Source: Bacillota bacterium (GTDB lineage: Bacteria; Bacillota; Clostridia; Lachnospirales; Lachnospiraceae). From it: DNA of 64,000 nt. The position numbers were made by a program, and so were the translations under genes. Shown one piece after another: positions 19,243 through 28,751 of this stretch (position 1 is its first letter; every line of letters begins with the position of its first letter). The DNA lies in contig JAEWYQ010000024.1 of the NCBI GenBank assembly GCA_023395555.1, positions 1-64,000 of the forward strand, given 5' to 3'. Below the pieces are notes generated by a model. That model worked only from the letters and a program-made list of their open reading frames with translations, made no database searches and was not told the DNA's origin.

Positions 19243-20742
19243 CTATGCAAATTTGGTCGCCAAACTCATAATATTCTCCTGGGTCGCTTCTTCTTTCCCT
19301 ACCTCACCGCTCACCCTGCCGTCACACATAACCAGAATTCTGTCCGACATACCGATCAGCTCCGGCAGCTCCGAAGAAATCATGATAATACTTTTTCCCT
19401 GCTTTGCCAGCTCGGCAATGATGGAATAGATCTCATATTTCGCACCCACATCAATGCCCCGGGTCGGTTCATCCAGGATAAAGATATCGGGATCATTGGC
19501 CAGCCAGCGGGATATGATAACCTTCTGCTGATTTCCGCCGGACAGGGACTGTATCTTGGTTCTGCTGCTGGGTGTCTTGATGCTGAGCTTCTTCACATTC
19601 TCCTGCACCAGATTCTCGATTTTGCGGTGATTTAGAAACAATCCCATTCTCAGGTATTTGTTCAGGGATGCAATGGAAACGTTCTCTGCAATGGACAGCA
19701 CTCCGAAGATACCGGTGGCACGTCTGTCCTCCGTCAGCAGGGCAATTCCCTGGTTGATTGCATCCTGTGGATGCTTGATTCTCACTTTCTTTCCCTTATA
19801 GGTAATGGTACCCTCCCGGATGCCGCGGATACCAAAGATTGCTTCAAAGAGCTCGGAACGCTGGGCTCCCACCAATCCGCCGATACCCAGTATCTCCCCC
19901 TTGCGAAGCTGGAAGCTGATATTTTTAAAGGATTTTTCAGTGATTGAGGTCAGATTCTTCACCTCAAGCACCACCTCGCCCGGTACATTAGATTTGGGAG
20001 GATATAAATTCTTTAATTCACGTCCTACCATCCTGGTAACAATCATATCGATGGTCAGTTCCTTTGCCCCCCAGGTTCCGATATACTGGCCGTCGCGCAT
20101 AATAGTAACATCATCGGAGATGCTGAGGATTTCATCCATCTTGTGGGAAATATATATAATGGAAATTCCTTTTTTTCTTAATGAATTAATGATGTCGAAT
20201 AGATTATCCACCTCATTCTGGGTCAGAGAGGAGGTCGGTTCATCCATAATTATAATTTTGGCATTGGCAGAAACCGCTTTGGCAATTTCGATTGCCTGCA
20301 TCTGAGATACGGATAAGGCAGACAGCTTGACCTTGGGGTCGAAATTCATTTTCACTTCCTTCAGCAATGCTTCCGTATCCCGGTACATTTTTTTGTGGTC
20401 AACAATAAAGCCGAATTTTCGGGGAAAATTACCGCAATAAATATTCTCAGCCACGCTCCTTTCCGGGATGGGCTGCAGCTCCTGGTGCACCATGGCAACC
20501 CCCTTTTTCAATGCATCATAAGGGTTGACAATGTGCGCCGGTTCACCGTTTAATAAAATCTCACCTTCATCCTTGGAATAAATACCAAAGAGGCATTTCA
20601 TCAAGGTAGATTTACCGGCACCATTCTCGCCCACAAGGGCATGAACCGTACCCGGTCTGACTTTTAACTGCGCATGATCCAGGGCCTTTACGCCGGGAAA
20701 GCTTTTGCATATGTCATTCATCTCTAACAAAAAGTCCGACAT
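19243..20742 (-). CDS. mglA: Galactose/methyl-galactoside ABC ATPase MglA
   Basis: A 499-residue tandem ATPase of the CUT2 class. The first cassette has GENGAGKSTLMKCLFG (Walker A) and LSVSQMQAIEIAKA followed by MDEPTSSLT (signature and Walker B). The second has the degenerate Walker region GGLVGAQRSELFEAIFG and intact LSGGNQQKVIISRWL and LDEPTRGIDVG. A GGAGG site precedes ATG 20742. It energises sugar uptake through MglC. Confidence 0.95.
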   Translation of the reverse strand: MSDFLLEMNDICKSFPGVKALDHAQLKVRPGTVHALVGENGAGKSTLMKCLFGIYSKDEGEILLNGEPAHIVNPYDALKKGVAMVHQELQPIPERSVAENIYCGNFPRKFGFIVDHKKMYRDTEALLKEVKMNFDPKVKLSALSVSQMQAIEIAKAVSANAKIIIMDEPTSSLTQNEVDNLFDIINSLRKKGISIIYISHKMDEILSISDDVTIMRDGQYIGTWGAKELTIDMIVTRMVGRELKNLYPPKSNVPGEVVLEVKNLTSITEKSFKNISFQLRKGEILGIGGLVGAQRSELFEAIFGIRGIREGTITYKGKKVRIKHPQDAINQGIALLTEDRRATGIFGVLSIAENVSIASLNKYLRMGLFLNHRKIENLVQENVKKLSIKTPSSRTKIQSLSGGNQQKVIISRWLANDPDIFILDEPTRGIDVGAKYEIYSIIAELAKQGKSIIMISSELPELIGMSDRILVMCDGRVSGEVGKEEATQENIMSLATKFA

Positions 20743-20794
20743 TGGTTAAACCTCCTATAACTGTATCCGTTGTGAACAACGTTTAACCCCATGA

Positions 20795-20833
20795 GGGCTG
20801 CTACAAAGCGTATGACTGGCTCTGCAGCAGCCT
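20795..20833 (-). promoter_or_regulatory. mglB-mglA intercistronic hairpin
   Basis: GGGCTGCT near 20796-20802 pairs with AGCAGCC at 20826-20832 across a loop of about 23 nt, just after the mglB stop and without a T-run. Such hairpins commonly protect the 3' end of binding-protein mRNA and let mglB be expressed above mglA. This role is inferred. Confidence 0.5.
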
Positions 20834-20848
20834 TCCGGAATTCAGGAA

Positions 20849-21871
20849 CTATTTTGTAACCTTTACATAATCAACCGTGTAATTCTTGTCTAATGCTTCG
20901 CCGGCAACCGCCTTTACTGCAACATCCGCCGCGGTATGAGCCTGGCCGATATGGTCATTCAGAACGGTACCTGTGATTTCACCGCTTTTAACATAAGAAA
21001 CCACTTCGTCAAGTGCATCCACACCCACCAGATAGATGTCCTTGCCAACGGTCCTTCCGGCGGACTGGATCGCCTGGCGTGCGCCGAGAGCCATAGCGTC
21101 ATTGTTACAGAATACGACCTCGATGGTATCGCCGTACTGTGTCAGGGCTGCCGCTACGATTTCCTGTCCCTTTGCCTGGTCCCAGTCACCGCGCTGGGCA
21201 ACTAATTCTTCCACTGCAATTCCTGCATCCTTAAGAGCTTTAATGGAATACTCTGTTCTGTACTGTGCATCTACGTTCTCCGGATCACCGATTACCATTA
21301 CATAGCTTACCTTGCCGTCGCCGTTGATATCACCCTTATTCTCTAAATCAACAATGATCTCGCCCTGCATTGTACCGGACTGTCTTGCGTCCGCACCCAC
21401 ATATGCAATTCTGTCCCAAAGATCCAGGTCTTCGGCGGTGGGCTCACGGTTGATGAAAATACAGGGAATATTGGCATCCTTGCACATATTAATTACAGTG
21501 GAGGCCGCGGAGGACTGGACCAGATTTGCCACGATAACATCGTACTTATCCGCGATGAAGGTCTGAATCTGGTTGGTCTGCTCTGCCTGATCGTTCTTGC
21601 CGTCAACTACAGTTACCTCATAGGTAACCTTATCATTGCTTAATTCCTCTTTGAAATATCGCTCCAGCTCCTGCCGGTAAAGAGTCATGAAGTTATCGTC
21701 AAATTTGTAGATCGTAATGCCTACCTTAACTGTTTTTGCTGCATCAGGAGCTTTCGTTGCCTCTGGCCCGGTTGTCGCGGCAGGGGATTTTCCTTCCGGC
21801 TTGGAGCCGCAGCCTGATAATAAGGCTGCCAGCATCACAACACTAAGTACGAGCACCATAAATTTCTTCAT
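20849..21871 (-). CDS. mglB: Galactose-binding lipoprotein MglB
   Basis: A 340-residue lipoprotein with signal peptide and lipobox LLSGC (Cys near 21). The mature part is a galactose/glucose-binding Peripla_BP_4 protein: VGITIYKFDDNFMTLYRQEL, IPCIFINREPT, VVFCNNDAMALGAR, VGVDALDEVVSYV and ITGTVLNDHIGQ. The DINGDGKVSYV stretch matches the calcium-binding loop region of MglB. An AAGGAGG site precedes the ATG. It opens the mglBAC operon. Confidence 0.94.
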   Translation of the reverse strand: MKKFMVLVLSVVMLAALLSGCGSKPEGKSPAATTGPEATKAPDAAKTVKVGITIYKFDDNFMTLYRQELERYFKEELSNDKVTYEVTVVDGKNDQAEQTNQIQTFIADKYDVIVANLVQSSAASTVINMCKDANIPCIFINREPTAEDLDLWDRIAYVGADARQSGTMQGEIIVDLENKGDINGDGKVSYVMVIGDPENVDAQYRTEYSIKALKDAGIAVEELVAQRGDWDQAKGQEIVAAALTQYGDTIEVVFCNNDAMALGARQAIQSAGRTVGKDIYLVGVDALDEVVSYVKSGEITGTVLNDHIGQAHTAADVAVKAVAGEALDKNYTVDYVKVTK

Positions 21872-21910
21872 ATAAATATCCTCCTTTTTGAAGCCCTCGC
21901 TTCGATTTTA

Positions 21911-21926
21911 TACGGCATATGCCGTA
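21911..21926. promoter_or_regulatory. 16-bp perfect palindrome before mglB
   Basis: TACGGCATATGCCGTA lies 40 bp upstream of the mglB start, inside the probable 5' leader. It could be an operator or a small leader hairpin. No matching copy was noticed elsewhere in the window. Confidence 0.5.
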
Positions 21927-22443
21927 ATGTAAGTGATCGGAAATTACTTTTTACATTTCCGATAATGTAATTTTATTACACTTGGAATTATAACAAATAC
22001 CTTTTAACAATAACATACAATTTTCCTCTCAGAACCCTCAAAATTATTCACTACTTATAATTTTCATGAATTATTTTAAATTTTATTGTATGTTTTTCAT
22101 TACCTTAGTAATTTCGATCTCTTACTTTCGTAATACTATATAAATTTCAGTCTGATTAAAAGCCCGTAATTTATACATATTTCAATACGGGGAATCATAC
22201 GAACCATTCATTCTATGACAGGGCAATATAGGATGAGAGGACAATATAATTTGATTTTTAGGGAAAACAGCAGAATATATGCGTAGTTTTAAGACTTATA
22301 TTGATATATAATGATTGCATCAAGACAGCAGGAGGAAGACTGTCGGAAGCTGCCGCACAAGGGGACTGTTCAGCCTGCGGCAGGGAGAATTATAACACAA
22401 GATGCATCGTATATAATAAGAACATTGAAAGTGAGGTAAGGAT
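21927..22443. promoter_or_regulatory. Divergent intergenic region between mglB and the GH4 gene
   Basis: This 517-bp AT-rich gap has no open gene. On the plus strand a TATAAT box at 22307-22312 is the best promoter candidate for the GH4 gene. The leader that follows holds CTGCCGCA (22350-22357) pairing with TGCGGCAG (22376-22383), a stem without T-run. The mglB promoter must lie toward the left part but no clear -35/-10 pair stands out. Confidence 0.5.
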
Positions 22444-23832
22444 ATGATTTATGAGAACAACAAGGTCTCGGACCTGAATATCGCCTACATCGGCGGCGGC
22501 TCCAAGGGATGGGCCTGGAGCTTTATGACGGATCTGTCCATCGATGATCAGATCAGCGGCACTATCCGGCTCTATGATATTGACCAGGAAGCCGCCCGCA
22601 GGAATGAGCTCATCGGAAACAGCCTGCTGGAGGATCCCGAACGGACAGGGAAATGGCACTATGTCACCTCTCCCTCTTTAAAGGAAGCCTTAACCGGGGC
22701 TGATTTTGTCGTCATTTCCATTCTGCCCGGAACCTTTGAGGAGATGCGTTCCGATGTCCATGCCCCTGAGAAATACGGTATTTACCAGTCCGTTGGAGAT
22801 ACTACAGGCCCCGGCGGCTTGCTCCGTGCTCTGCGTACCATACCTATGTTTGTGGAAATTGCCGAGGCAATCAAGGAATTCTCCCCCGATGCCTGGGTCA
22901 TTAACTATACCAATCCCATGTCCCTCTGCGTGAAGACGCTGTACCATGTATTCCCCGGTATCAAGGCCTTCGGCTGCTGCCATGAGGTATTCGGAACCCA
23001 GAAGCTGTTATCCGATATGTGCACCGAGCTGCTGGGAGAAGAGAATATTGACCGAAGTGAGATTCATGTCAATGTGCTGGGAATTAATCATTTTACCTGG
23101 TTTGACCGTGCTTCCTACAAGGGCTATGACCTGTTCCCCCTCTACCGCAAATTCGTAGATCAATATTATCATGACGGATATTCCAAGAAGGATGAGAACT
23201 GGATGAATTCACCCTTTGCCTGCAACCAACGGGTCAAATTCGACCTCTTCCGCAACTACGGGCTGATTGCTGCCGCCGGTGACCGTCACCTGGCAGAATT
23301 CATGCATCCCATTTATCTTAAGAATCCCGAAGTGGTCGCATCCTGGGGCTTTTCACTGACCAGTGTCGATTACCGTATCGAAGACCTGCACAAGCGCATA
23401 GAGAAATCCGGCCGGTATTTGAAGAAAGAATTAAAGCTGAATACCAAGCCCTCCGGGGAAGAAGGAATTCTCCTGATGAAATCCCTGCTGGGGCTGTACC
23501 GCACGGTCAGCAATGTGAATATTCCCAACTCAGGGCAGATTGCCAACCTTCCTCTGGGCGCTATCGTGGAAACCAATGCCCTCTTTGAAAGAGATCATAT
23601 CAGCCCTGTATTTGCCGGAGAGATTCCCGCGCCTGTGCTGGAGCTGGTTCTCCCTCATTCACAGAATCATGACCGCATCCTGACGGCTGCCCTGACCTGT
23701 GACCGTAAGCTGGCTCTTGAGGCCTTCTGCAAGGATCCCCTGGTCACTCTGACAGAGGAAGAGGCTCTGCCCTTGTTCAACGAAATGCTGGAAAACACCC
23801 GGAAATACCTTCCCGGCCAATGGTTTAAGTAA
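22444..23832 (+). CDS. GH4 glycosidase, probable alpha-galacturonidase (LplD-like)
   Basis: A 462-residue NAD- and metal-dependent GH4 enzyme. The Rossmann start (LNIAYIGGGSKGWAW), GDTTGPGGLLRALRT and WVINYTNPMSLC are family hallmarks. The metal-site motif is Cys179-His180-Glu181-Val182 (CHEV), which in GH4 is associated with alpha-galacturonidases such as Bacillus subtilis LplD, while alpha-galactosidases show CHS. NVLGINHFTWF follows. No signal peptide, so it acts on imported oligogalacturonides or similar. A GAGGTAAGG site lies before the ATG. Its 3' end overlaps the convergent AraC gene by 8 bp. Confidence 0.9.
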   Translation: MIYENNKVSDLNIAYIGGGSKGWAWSFMTDLSIDDQISGTIRLYDIDQEAARRNELIGNSLLEDPERTGKWHYVTSPSLKEALTGADFVVISILPGTFEEMRSDVHAPEKYGIYQSVGDTTGPGGLLRALRTIPMFVEIAEAIKEFSPDAWVINYTNPMSLCVKTLYHVFPGIKAFGCCHEVFGTQKLLSDMCTELLGEENIDRSEIHVNVLGINHFTWFDRASYKGYDLFPLYRKFVDQYYHDGYSKKDENWMNSPFACNQRVKFDLFRNYGLIAAAGDRHLAEFMHPIYLKNPEVVASWGFSLTSVDYRIEDLHKRIEKSGRYLKKELKLNTKPSGEEGILLMKSLLGLYRTVSNVNIPNSGQIANLPLGAIVETNALFERDHISPVFAGEIPAPVLELVLPHSQNHDRILTAALTCDRKLALEAFCKDPLVTLTEEEALPLFNEMLENTRKYLPGQWFK

Positions 23833-24691
23833 GAAATCTCTTACGATACTTTAAGGGAGACAGCTCCAGGTACTTTTTGAATACCTTCTCAAAATAAGTA
23901 ATACTGTCATAGCCCACAAGCCCGGCAATCTGCGTGATACTGAAATCGGTATTCTCCAGCATCTGCCGGGCTTCTTTGATACGGACCGCATTGATGTATT
24001 CATTGACGGTAAATCCGGTGACCTCCTTGAAGCTGCGGCTTAAATAGCTCTTGCTCAAATAGAAGCTCTGTGCAATATCCGCCAGGGAGATATCCTGCTG
24101 GAAATTATGGGTGATGTATTCCGCAATTTCATTGATTTTCCGGTATTTTTCAGAGGCGGCAGCCTCCGCCTGCATACCAGGGCTCTCTCCGTTCCTGCAG
24201 CGGTAGGCAAAGAGGATCAGCTCTGCCAGTCTGGCTTTCACCGCGAATTCATATCCGGTATGCTTTTTCGTAAGCTCGGAAACCAGATCGGAAAAGATTC
24301 CCTCCAGATACCTTTGCCCCTGGTCATTTAATTCAATCACACCAAAGTCCCTGGCAAAAAAGCTGCGGATGTCAATATTATCATACAGGCGGAAGATGTC
24401 CTCTAACGCCTCCTCCGTAATCAGCGTCAGAATCCGTTCATGATAAGCAGTGCCGCCCATGACAGTCTTGTGAATCTGATTGCGGTCAATCATCACCAGG
24501 CTGCCCTTCCGGATATCGTAAGCCTGGTTCTCGATAAAATAGCAGCGGTTGCCATTTACCAGGTAATAAATCTCATATTCGTTATGAAAATGCTTTGACG
24601 CCATGTTGAAGTCGGAATCCCGCTCCATTCTCTCTATCGAGACTCCGCCAACCTGACCGAAAAATATAATATGATCCATATAGATAACCAT
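23825..24691 (-). CDS. AraC-family transcriptional regulator
   Basis: A 288-residue regulator with an N-terminal cupin sensor (HFHNEYEIYYLVNGNRCYFI near 37-56) and a C-terminal double helix-turn-helix (about 186-286: ISLADIAQSFYLSKSYLSRSFKEVTG, ITQIAGLVGYDSITYFEKVFKKY). ATG 24691 or an internal ATG four codons later may be used; neither has a clear ribosome site. It probably controls the convergent GH4 gene and/or the MFS-DUF2804 genes upstream on the same strand. Confidence 0.88.
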   Translation of the reverse strand: MVIYMDHIIFFGQVGGVSIERMERDSDFNMASKHFHNEYEIYYLVNGNRCYFIENQAYDIRKGSLVMIDRNQIHKTVMGGTAYHERILTLITEEALEDIFRLYDNIDIRSFFARDFGVIELNDQGQRYLEGIFSDLVSELTKKHTGYEFAVKARLAELILFAYRCRNGESPGMQAEAAASEKYRKINEIAEYITHNFQQDISLADIAQSFYLSKSYLSRSFKEVTGFTVNEYINAVRIKEARQMLENTDFSITQIAGLVGYDSITYFEKVFKKYLELSPLKYRKRFLT

Positions 24692-24697
24692 ACATTA

Positions 24698-24919
24698 TCA
24701 GCAATGTATGCCTTTCTCACTGTGTGCAAACTTTTTTGAGCCTGTAGCTAACAGCAGCCGGTTAAATGCGGTCTCTTCCCTCGGATCGTCTATCTTCATC
24801 GGTTTCTCCCTGACGATATGCTCTGCGTAAAAATACAGACGTTTGGTATAATCATCCGTTCCGGTCACATAGGGAAAACGGACTGCCGCAGAGGAAAGCT
24901 CCGGATAGACTTTTCTATT
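24698..24919 (-). pseudogene. Possible gene remnant (C-terminal fragment, unidentified)
   Basis: A 73-codon open frame without a usable start codon at its beginning: it opens directly after a stop at 24920-24922. The residues look protein-like (VYPELSSAAVRFPYVTG, DDYTKRLYFYAEHIVREKP, FNRLLLATGSKKFA). It ends 6 nt before the AraC gene and lies after the DUF2804 gene. I do not recognise the family. It may be the tail of a deleted enzyme of this sugar locus, or a chance frame. Confidence 0.35.
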
Positions 24920-24947
24920 TCATCCAATGTTCCCTATAGCGTCCGGC

Positions 24948-25952
24948 TTACCAATTGTTCACGGCATGCTCCGCGAAGGAGACCAGTTTTTCTATTTTTA
25001 ATTCCGTACCGTCCTCCAGAACTGCCCGGCCTGTGAATTCTCCGAACATCTGATGACAGCAGTTATCCACCCATAACAGCTTGGTTTTGGTTGTTCTGTC
25101 ATATCTGGGCGTCAGGACTAAATCAAGCTTTCCATCCGTATCATGGATATGCCAGAGGCACATATAGTCCGAACCCAGCTCAAAGCTCACCTCTCCCAGC
25201 TTACAGATATCATCTCCGTAAAATAGAATATTTTCAGTGGCATGACTGGTATTTCCAAAGCCGCAGCCCAGGTTAAAGCCGAATATCCGATTGTTCACCA
25301 GCCCTGTTCCGTTGCTCCAGTACCATTCATTATGGAAGGGCCACACTCCCCTGCCCCAGTCAAGCAATCCATAGGAATCTGCGGAAGAGAAGCAGTATTG
25401 CTTCTCACCATACCTTACAACGCCCTCAGCCGGCATGCAGTTAATCTTGTGGTTATAATAGAAAGCCGTCGGGGATTCATCAAAGGGTATATTGATTACC
25501 AGAGAATTCCGGTTTTGTCTGGTCAGAGTTACATCTGCTTCAAAATCCTCCCATTTACAATAAAGACGGCGCACATCGCCCTTGACCTCAAAGAATATCT
25601 CACCGCCCTTTTTCTCATATCTGACCACATGATCCTTCTCCGCATCCTCCGGCAGATGCAGCGACCCAAAGGGAAGGACCAAAAAGGTGCCTTTTTCCGC
25701 AAGGCGCTCTCCCCTTTCAAAATCAAAGAACATGATACCGGCCTGCCCTGCATAAGCGGCATGGCCAATGGTAAATTGCAGGCACATCCTCCGGTCAGTT
25801 ATCTGATAAAAATCCCATTCCTTAATCCGAAAACAGGATGCTTTAATCGCTTTTCTCCGGTATGTCAGAATGCTTTCTGTAGAATAACCGGGATAAGGCG
25901 AGCCCTTCTTATCAAGGACCGGCCCGGGCTTCTCAAATTTTATCTGTGTCAT
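24948..25952 (-). CDS. DUF2804 family protein
   Basis: A 334-residue soluble protein matching DUF2804, a family of beta-rich proteins of unknown activity. Recognisable stretches are FYYNHKINCMPAEGVVRYG, GLLDWGRGVWPFHNEWYWSNG and FGFNLGCGFGNTSHATEN. No signal peptide. Its start overlaps the MFS carrier stop by 4 bp (ATGA), so the two are translationally coupled and probably act on the same imported compound. Confidence 0.75.
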   Translation of the reverse strand: MTQIKFEKPGPVLDKKGSPYPGYSTESILTYRRKAIKASCFRIKEWDFYQITDRRMCLQFTIGHAAYAGQAGIMFFDFERGERLAEKGTFLVLPFGSLHLPEDAEKDHVVRYEKKGGEIFFEVKGDVRRLYCKWEDFEADVTLTRQNRNSLVINIPFDESPTAFYYNHKINCMPAEGVVRYGEKQYCFSSADSYGLLDWGRGVWPFHNEWYWSNGTGLVNNRIFGFNLGCGFGNTSHATENILFYGDDICKLGEVSFELGSDYMCLWHIHDTDGKLDLVLTPRYDRTTKTKLLWVDNCCHQMFGEFTGRAVLEDGTELKIEKLVSFAEHAVNNW

Positions 25953-27253
25953 AAGCTCTCCTCTCCTCCCTTCCGATTCGCTGCTTTCCGCTTACGCAGC
26001 AGCTTTCCTGCGGGCAGCATAGGCAGAAAAGTAGCCAGTGTTAACACGGAAGATACCGCAAACAGGATTTCATTCGGAATACTTCCCTCCACTCCGTCTA
26101 CCACCGCCCTGGTACCATGATAGGTAATAATATAATTCGAAATCATCGGCCCGATGATCATTGGGATACAGACAAAGAACAATTGCTTAATTCCCTCAAA
26201 TTGTCCCCGCTGCTCCTCGGGATACAGGTTCTTATACCAGGCAGTCAGCGTCTGCAGGATGACCACATATCCCGCACCGGTGAGCAGCATGCCCGCCGCC
26301 AGCATAATCAAATGCCCGCTCATGCTTATGGTAACCAGCCCAAGGGTATTCACCAGCAGCGCAAATGCGATAACCCTGACATTATCTCCTCTGTCAATCA
26401 GGCGGGCAGCAGGTATGGTCAGCCCGACTGCCGCCAGCAGGCTTACCCCCTGAATGAGACCCGTCATGGTATAATCCATTCCCAGATAATTCACAAAATA
26501 AATGTTAACATAGGGAAAATACACATTAAAGCCGATAAAATATACCATCATGACTACGAACACCCAGAACAGCTCCCGGTTCTCTCTTACGGTACGGTAG
26601 CGGAACACGCTGAAAAACTGCCGCCAGAAGCCCCCGGGATCCTTCTTCGCCCGGAGTGCCGGCGCATCCTTCAGTGTAAATAAGGTGAACACTCCAATGG
26701 CGGTTACCAGTCCGCCGATCATGATGAAGAAAGCAAAGAAATCCAACCGGTCTATAATAATACCCGATACCACGGAGCCAAAGATCGTCGCGAGAACCGG
26801 CATCGTTGCAAAGGCTCCTCCAACCTGTCCCCGGTTCGTCTCATTGGAGATATCCGTAGTCCAGGCACAAAAACCGCTGTCGTATCCGACAGAGCCAAAA
26901 AAGCTCATAATTGCATCCATACCGACTACAAAGCAGCCTGCGGCAAATACCGAATGAATCGGCAGAAATTCAGATACCCCGAACGCAATCGTGAAGATTC
27001 CCCACAGGATATATCCTATTGCAATAAACGGCTTGCGCTTTCCCCTCCGATCGCCCATTGTTCCGATTAAAAAAGTGGCAAAGGTGGTGACCGCGGCACT
27101 GACACCCACCATCCAGGAGATGATATCCGGATTAGGCGCTATTTTGGCATAGACAAAGGAGTTAAACCATGCATTTTCCACATTCCAGCACAGCTGCCCC
27201 GCCATCCCCAGGATCCATATCAAAGCCCAGTTCTTTCTGCTGATTTTCTCCAT
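25949..27253 (-). CDS. MFS sugar transporter (GPH/MFS_2-like)
   Basis: A 434-residue carrier with 12 predicted membrane spans. The loop between spans 2 and 3 carries GTMGDRRGKRKPFIAIGY, a typical MFS loop motif of the glycoside-pentoside-hexuronide type. An AAGGAG site precedes ATG 27253. It is coupled to the DUF2804 gene downstream. A glycoside or uronide substrate is plausible given the GH4 neighbour. Confidence 0.82.
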   Translation of the reverse strand: MEKISRKNWALIWILGMAGQLCWNVENAWFNSFVYAKIAPNPDIISWMVGVSAAVTTFATFLIGTMGDRRGKRKPFIAIGYILWGIFTIAFGVSEFLPIHSVFAAGCFVVGMDAIMSFFGSVGYDSGFCAWTTDISNETNRGQVGGAFATMPVLATIFGSVVSGIIIDRLDFFAFFIMIGGLVTAIGVFTLFTLKDAPALRAKKDPGGFWRQFFSVFRYRTVRENRELFWVFVVMMVYFIGFNVYFPYVNIYFVNYLGMDYTMTGLIQGVSLLAAVGLTIPAARLIDRGDNVRVIAFALLVNTLGLVTISMSGHLIMLAAGMLLTGAGYVVILQTLTAWYKNLYPEEQRGQFEGIKQLFFVCIPMIIGPMISNYIITYHGTRAVVDGVEGSIPNEILFAVSSVLTLATFLPMLPAGKLLRKRKAANRKGGEESL

Positions 27254-27409
27254 TTTATGTATTCTCCTTATTTCTTTTACTTCCCTTTCCGGTTATGGAT
27301 TATGATTACTATATACAAAAATTAGATTTCCATAAGGACTTTTACTATAATTACCACAATTATACCCCTTATTCCTCCTTACTGCAAACAGTGTTTTTCT
27401 GTTTGAATC

Positions 27410-27436
27410 AAAAAAGGCGCTGCTTTAAGCGCCTTT
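27410..27436 (-). terminator. Intrinsic terminator after the J-domain gene
   Basis: GGCGC arms around TGCTTTAA, flanked by A6 on the plus strand, give on the minus strand a GC stem followed by T6. It lies 37 bp behind the J-domain/GGDEF-like gene. Confidence 0.85.
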
Positions 27437-27472
27437 CCTTCTAAAAAGAGGTTCTATAATAAATGATACAGC

Positions 27473-28705
27473 TTACATCAATTGATTATAGATCCGGTCC
27501 AGGGTTTCCTCCAATGAAGCATGATATTCTGTCGTTCCGAAATCCAGCATGATCTTGCAGGACTTGTCCGTAATCAGCTCCATATTGTCCTTGAGATACT
27601 TCTGAAGCTTATGGGTTACCTTGATGGCAGGCACCAGCCCGGTCTCAGGCAGTACGACCAGAAGATGCTGGGCATCCCAACGGCCTACCAGATCCAGCTT
27701 GCGCAGATGGCTGATCAGCAGCTCCCCCATGGATTTGGCCACCCGGGTGACCACCTCCTGCTCCTCCTGGGGATTCACCAGCTTAACCAGGGTAATTTCG
27801 CACAGGAGCAGGGAGAAGGGATTGCCATATCGGTTATGGCGCGCTATCTCCCGTTCGATGTTCTCCAACAGCCCTCTCTGATTCGTCAGTCCGGTGGTGC
27901 TGTCTATTCTGATATGATTCTCCATCAGCTCATCCAGAGCCGTTTTCGCATTGAGAAGTCCTCTCAGATCATTGAATTTATTAATCATGGGCTCCAGCTT
28001 CTCATAGCCGAGATAGACTCTCCACTGTTCCTTTTCCAATATGATCAGCTTGGTAAGGCTGTCCTTCTGGGGCATATCCATGACAATATTATATTCCACG
28101 GTATTTACGCTGAATTCCAGGACATCGCTGAAGCTCTTTCCCTGCAGCATTTTGTTCTTATATACGCCGTAAAGATCACATTTGAATTCCTTCATGGTGT
28201 AGACCTTGGATACCGCTGTCTGCCAATGGATGAAATCATCCCTGGTAATATTGCGCTTATCCGTGTCGGATATCATATCATAGCATTTGGAATATTCATT
28301 TTTCATGATATGTCGGAAGTACTGCTCCAGCAGCGCTTTGGCAGACAGAAATCTCATATCGCCCTTTGCCTGACGGTCGCCGGATGCAGCACCGGCAGCG
28401 GACTGGGAAGCTTTTGCATTGGAAGAGGGAGACTTCGCACCTGCAGAGGCTGTCTGGGCACCGGCCTGGGGTGCCGGACGGAGATTCCGGTTCTCCCAGA
28501 GCCGGGTATATTCCTTGCGCTTCTCCGGATCGCTGAGAATAGAATAAGCCTCGTTGATCAGCTGCATTCTGTCATCATTATCATTGCCCGGCCTTACATC
28601 GGGATGATATTTGCGCGCCAGCCGCTTATAAGCGCTTTCGATAATCTCCGGCTCCGCCTGGTAATGAACCTGGAGGATCTTGTAATAGTCATTGGTTTGC
28701 TGCAT
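27473..28705 (-). CDS. J-domain protein fused to a degenerate GGDEF domain
   Basis: A 410-residue protein. Residues 5-68 form a DnaJ domain with the essential HPD at 34-36 (RLARKYHPDVRPGN). A low-complexity Ala/Ser linker (75-112) and a middle domain of about 140 residues follow. Residues 260-410 resemble a diguanylate cyclase: DSTTGLTNQRGLLENIEREIARHNRYGNPFSLLL, then GRWDAQHLLVVLPET at 341-355 where the GGDEF catalytic loop should be. That loop is lost, so cyclase activity is not expected; binding of a nucleotide or a structural role is possible. It may recruit DnaK to an unknown client. Confidence 0.82.
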   Translation of the reverse strand: MQQTNDYYKILQVHYQAEPEIIESAYKRLARKYHPDVRPGNDNDDRMQLINEAYSILSDPEKRKEYTRLWENRNLRPAPQAGAQTASAGAKSPSSNAKASQSAAGAASGDRQAKGDMRFLSAKALLEQYFRHIMKNEYSKCYDMISDTDKRNITRDDFIHWQTAVSKVYTMKEFKCDLYGVYKNKMLQGKSFSDVLEFSVNTVEYNIVMDMPQKDSLTKLIILEKEQWRVYLGYEKLEPMINKFNDLRGLLNAKTALDELMENHIRIDSTTGLTNQRGLLENIEREIARHNRYGNPFSLLLCEITLVKLVNPQEEQEVVTRVAKSMGELLISHLRKLDLVGRWDAQHLLVVLPETGLVPAIKVTHKLQKYLKDNMELITDKSCKIMLDFGTTEYHASLEETLDRIYNQLM

Positions 28706-28751
28706 GCCTTCACCGCCTTATCACCTTATCATATGAATCTGTTGGTTGGTA

